Shown: in pieces, positions 6,850 through 7,920 of the stretch
Layout: each line of letters begins with the position of its first letter
Numbering within the stretch: position 1 is the first letter of the stretch
Origin: an uncultured Collinsella sp.
GTDB taxonomy: Bacteria > Actinomycetota > Coriobacteriia > Coriobacteriales > Coriobacteriaceae
Length of the DNA stretch: 7,920 nt
Assembly (NCBI GenBank): GCA_959599635.1
Contig: CAUGJN010000082.1
Location: 1-7,920 of the forward strand
Direction: 5' to 3'
The notes under the pieces: model-generated
The model's input: the letters and a program-made list of their open reading frames with translations, nothing else
Database searches by the model: none
Told to the model about the DNA's origin: nothing
Position numbers and translations under genes: made by a program

Positions 6850-7642
6850 GCTTGATCACCTCTTTTGCAAGGTTCATATACGCTTTTGCACCCTTATTTT
6901 GAGGCGCATAGGTAATTACTGGTTCTCCAAAAGACGGAGCTTCGGAAATTTTAACCGTACGAGGGATCAGAGTCTTAAACGCCTTATCACCAAAGTACGA
7001 TTGAACCTCCTCAACAACCTGATTCGACAGGGAAGTACGCGAGTCGTACATAGTCATAAGCACGCCATAAGTGTCTAAGCCCTTGTTCAGACGTGATTTG
7101 ACCATCTTCATTGACTCAAGCAGCTTCGTAACTCCTTCGAGTGCGTAATACTCACACTGGATCGGAATCAAAACGCTGTCTGCTGCGGTCAAAGCGTTGA
7201 TTGTAAGCAGGCCGAGCGAAGGAGGGCAGTCAATGAAAATAAAATCGAACTCGTCCTGAATCGGTTCAAGCAAATCTTTAAGGCGGGTTTCACGAGCAAT
7301 TGCGCTTACGAGCTCAATTTCAGCGCCTGCAAGCTGAATTGTAGCCGGAATAACGAATACCTTTTTGCAATTTGTATCAAGAACAAGCGATTCTGCCGGC
7401 ACATCATTCAACAATGCATCATAGATGCAGTGTTCAAGGTCTTCCTTTTCAATTCCAAATCCACTGGTGCTATTTCCCTGCGGATCAAAATCAACAATTA
7501 GTGCCTTGCGACCCTGCTCACCCAGTGCTGCTGCAAGGTTTACAGCCGTCGTTGACTTACCGACACCGCCTTTTTGGTTGATGATTGCAATGATACGCGT
7601 GTCTTTTGCGTTCTTCGAACGCTTAACGTCGCGAAATCCCAC
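6842..7642 (-). CDS. parA: Chromosome partitioning ATPase ParA (Soj)
   Basis: ParA is a deviant-Walker ATPase that dimerises on ATP, binds DNA non-specifically and moves ParB-parS complexes; in relatives it also influences DnaA. Visible here: Walker A 'KGGVGKST' (24-31) with the signature lysine K24, Walker A' 'DFDPQGN' (51-57), Walker B 'IFIDCPP' (135-141), and the ParA-typical 'IPIQCEYYALEG' (159-170) and 'RTVKISEAPSFGEPV' (228-242). Length is 266 residues. The GTG start at 7642 has AGGAGG 4 bases upstream, a slightly short spacing, and no other in-frame start lies before the Walker A. This gives about 15 extra basic residues (MGFRDVKRSKNAKD) ahead of the conserved first strand compared with classical Soj. 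The gene lies 134 bases after rsmG, with three parS sites in between, and its end overlaps parB by 8 bases. Confidence 0.96.
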   Translation of the reverse strand: MGFRDVKRSKNAKDTRIIAIINQKGGVGKSTTAVNLAAALGEQGRKALIVDFDPQGNSTSGFGIEKEDLEHCIYDALLNDVPAESLVLDTNCKKVFVIPATIQLAGAEIELVSAIARETRLKDLLEPIQDEFDFIFIDCPPSLGLLTINALTAADSVLIPIQCEYYALEGVTKLLESMKMVKSRLNKGLDTYGVLMTMYDSRTSLSNQVVEEVQSYFGDKAFKTLIPRTVKISEAPSFGEPVITYAPQNKGAKAYMNLAKEVIKRA

Positions 7643-7681
7643 GGTCCCTCCTGGTGTGTATTAAAGCTGTCAAACGGAGGA

Positions 7682-7697
7682 TGTTTCACGTGAAACA
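7682..7697. other. parS: parS site 1 (exact consensus)
   Basis: TGTTTCACGTGAAACA, an exact match to the canonical bacterial parS; the palindrome extends to 18 bases (7681-7698) with flanking A and T. It is the site nearest parA, 39 bases upstream of its start codon. Confidence 0.95.
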
Positions 7698-7720
7698 TTC
7701 CGATTCGATATCAACCGCCA

Positions 7721-7736
7721 TGTTTCACGTGAAACA
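7721..7736. other. parS: parS site 2 (exact consensus)
   Basis: A second exact TGTTTCACGTGAAACA. It is separated by 23 bases from each of the neighbouring parS sites. Confidence 0.95.
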
Positions 7737-7759
7737 CTGCAAGTTGCTAGTATCCATTA

Positions 7760-7775
7760 TGTTTCACGTGAAACA
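7760..7775. other. parS: parS site 3 (exact consensus)
   Basis: A third exact copy, with the 18-base dyad at 7759-7776. The dyad ends immediately before the rsmG stop codon (7779-7777 on the minus strand), so the site occupies the very start of the intergenic region. Confidence 0.95.
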
Positions 7776-7776
7776 T

Positions 7777-7920
7777 CTAGGCAAGCGGATTCTTCTTTGC
7801 CATACCATTTGCACGAGGCAATGAAACGGATGCTGGATGACTCTTCTTAAGAACAATGAACTCCCTGTGGCCCAAGCCATCAGGCAAATCGATTGCGTCA
7901 TTCAGAAGCAAAGTGAAGCC
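7777..7920 (-). CDS. rsmG: 16S rRNA (guanine-N7) methyltransferase RsmG, C-terminal end only
   Basis: The minus-strand frame runs in from the right edge and gives 47 residues before a TAG stop at 7779-7777. The fragment carries 'GLGHREFIVLKKSHPASVSLPRANGMAKKNPLA', which matches the conserved end of RsmG/GidB: a final strand with R-x-hydrophobic-x-K, then 'PR..G...K.PL'. RsmG methylates N7 of G527 in 16S rRNA, and its loss gives low-level streptomycin resistance in other bacteria. The SAM-binding part lies outside the window. The position directly upstream of parA is the usual gene order near the origin in many bacteria, which supports the call. Confidence 0.88.
   Translation of the reverse strand, partial: GFTLLLNDAIDLPDGLGHREFIVLKKSHPASVSLPRANGMAKKNPLA

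Larger units (their letters stand above)
7643..7776. promoter_or_regulatory. rsmG-parA intergenic region with parS array
   Basis: These 134 bases hold three exact parS sites and the parA ribosome site (AGGAGG, 7652-7647). No terminator separates rsmG from parA, so read-through from rsmG is plausible. On the minus strand a perfect TTGACA (7673-7668) lies between the nearest parS and parA, but nothing like a -10 box follows at 16-18 bases, so I do not call a promoter. If one exists here, ParB bound next to it would be placed to repress it (inference). Confidence 0.55.

Noticed and set aside
7645..7673. Possible parA promoter with a perfect TTGACA at 7673-7668 (minus strand)
   Set aside because: The bases 17 downstream fall in the ribosome site and do not resemble a -10 box; TTTAAT at 7665-7660 is too close to serve.
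7643..7776. Replication origin (DnaA box cluster) in the rsmG-parA gap
   Set aside because: No TTATCCACA-like boxes or AT-rich unwinding tract were seen; the repeats are parS sites.

Overview
The window looks like chromosomal core sequence from a high-GC Gram-positive bacterium, most likely a Coriobacteriia member such as Collinsella. The reasons are the GC-rich left two thirds, the look of the Ddl, RlmN and DinG proteins, and a chromosomal rsmG-parA-parB cluster with canonical parS sites. The genus is my inference from protein character, not a database result. There is no phage, transposon, CRISPR array, tRNA or rRNA here, and no gap between genes exceeds 300 bases.

Left part (1-4448): the 3' part of a WYL-domain transcriptional regulator enters on the + strand and ends tail to tail with a long minus-strand gene, the two stop codons overlapping. 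That gene encodes a DinG-family protein with an N-terminal DEDDh exonuclease fused to an XPD/DinG helicase that keeps the four-cysteine iron-sulfur signature. It overlaps the end of ddl (D-alanine-D-alanine ligase) by 7 bases, so ddl-dinG is a two-gene operon. Its promoter region faces the divergent rlmN gene.

Middle (4449-5699): rlmN encodes the radical-SAM methyltransferase that makes m2A in 23S rRNA and tRNA. It is followed by a near-consensus parS-like palindrome and a strong terminator. A second terminator, facing the other way, serves the operon arriving from the right.

Right part (5700-7920): a minus-strand cluster reads rsmG (3' end only), three exact parS sites at a regular 39-base centre-to-centre spacing, parA, parB, and a small YtxH-like single-membrane-segment protein. 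parA/parB and parB/small gene overlap (8 and 11 bases), which suggests coupled translation. ParA, ParB and parS form the chromosome segregation module, usually located close to the replication origin. The base composition is visibly lower in GC here than on the left.

I found no clearly undescribed system. The points most worth a second look are the exonuclease plus Fe-S helicase architecture of DinG, the evenly spaced parS array together with the outlying parS variant, and the small membrane protein translated as the last gene of the par operon.
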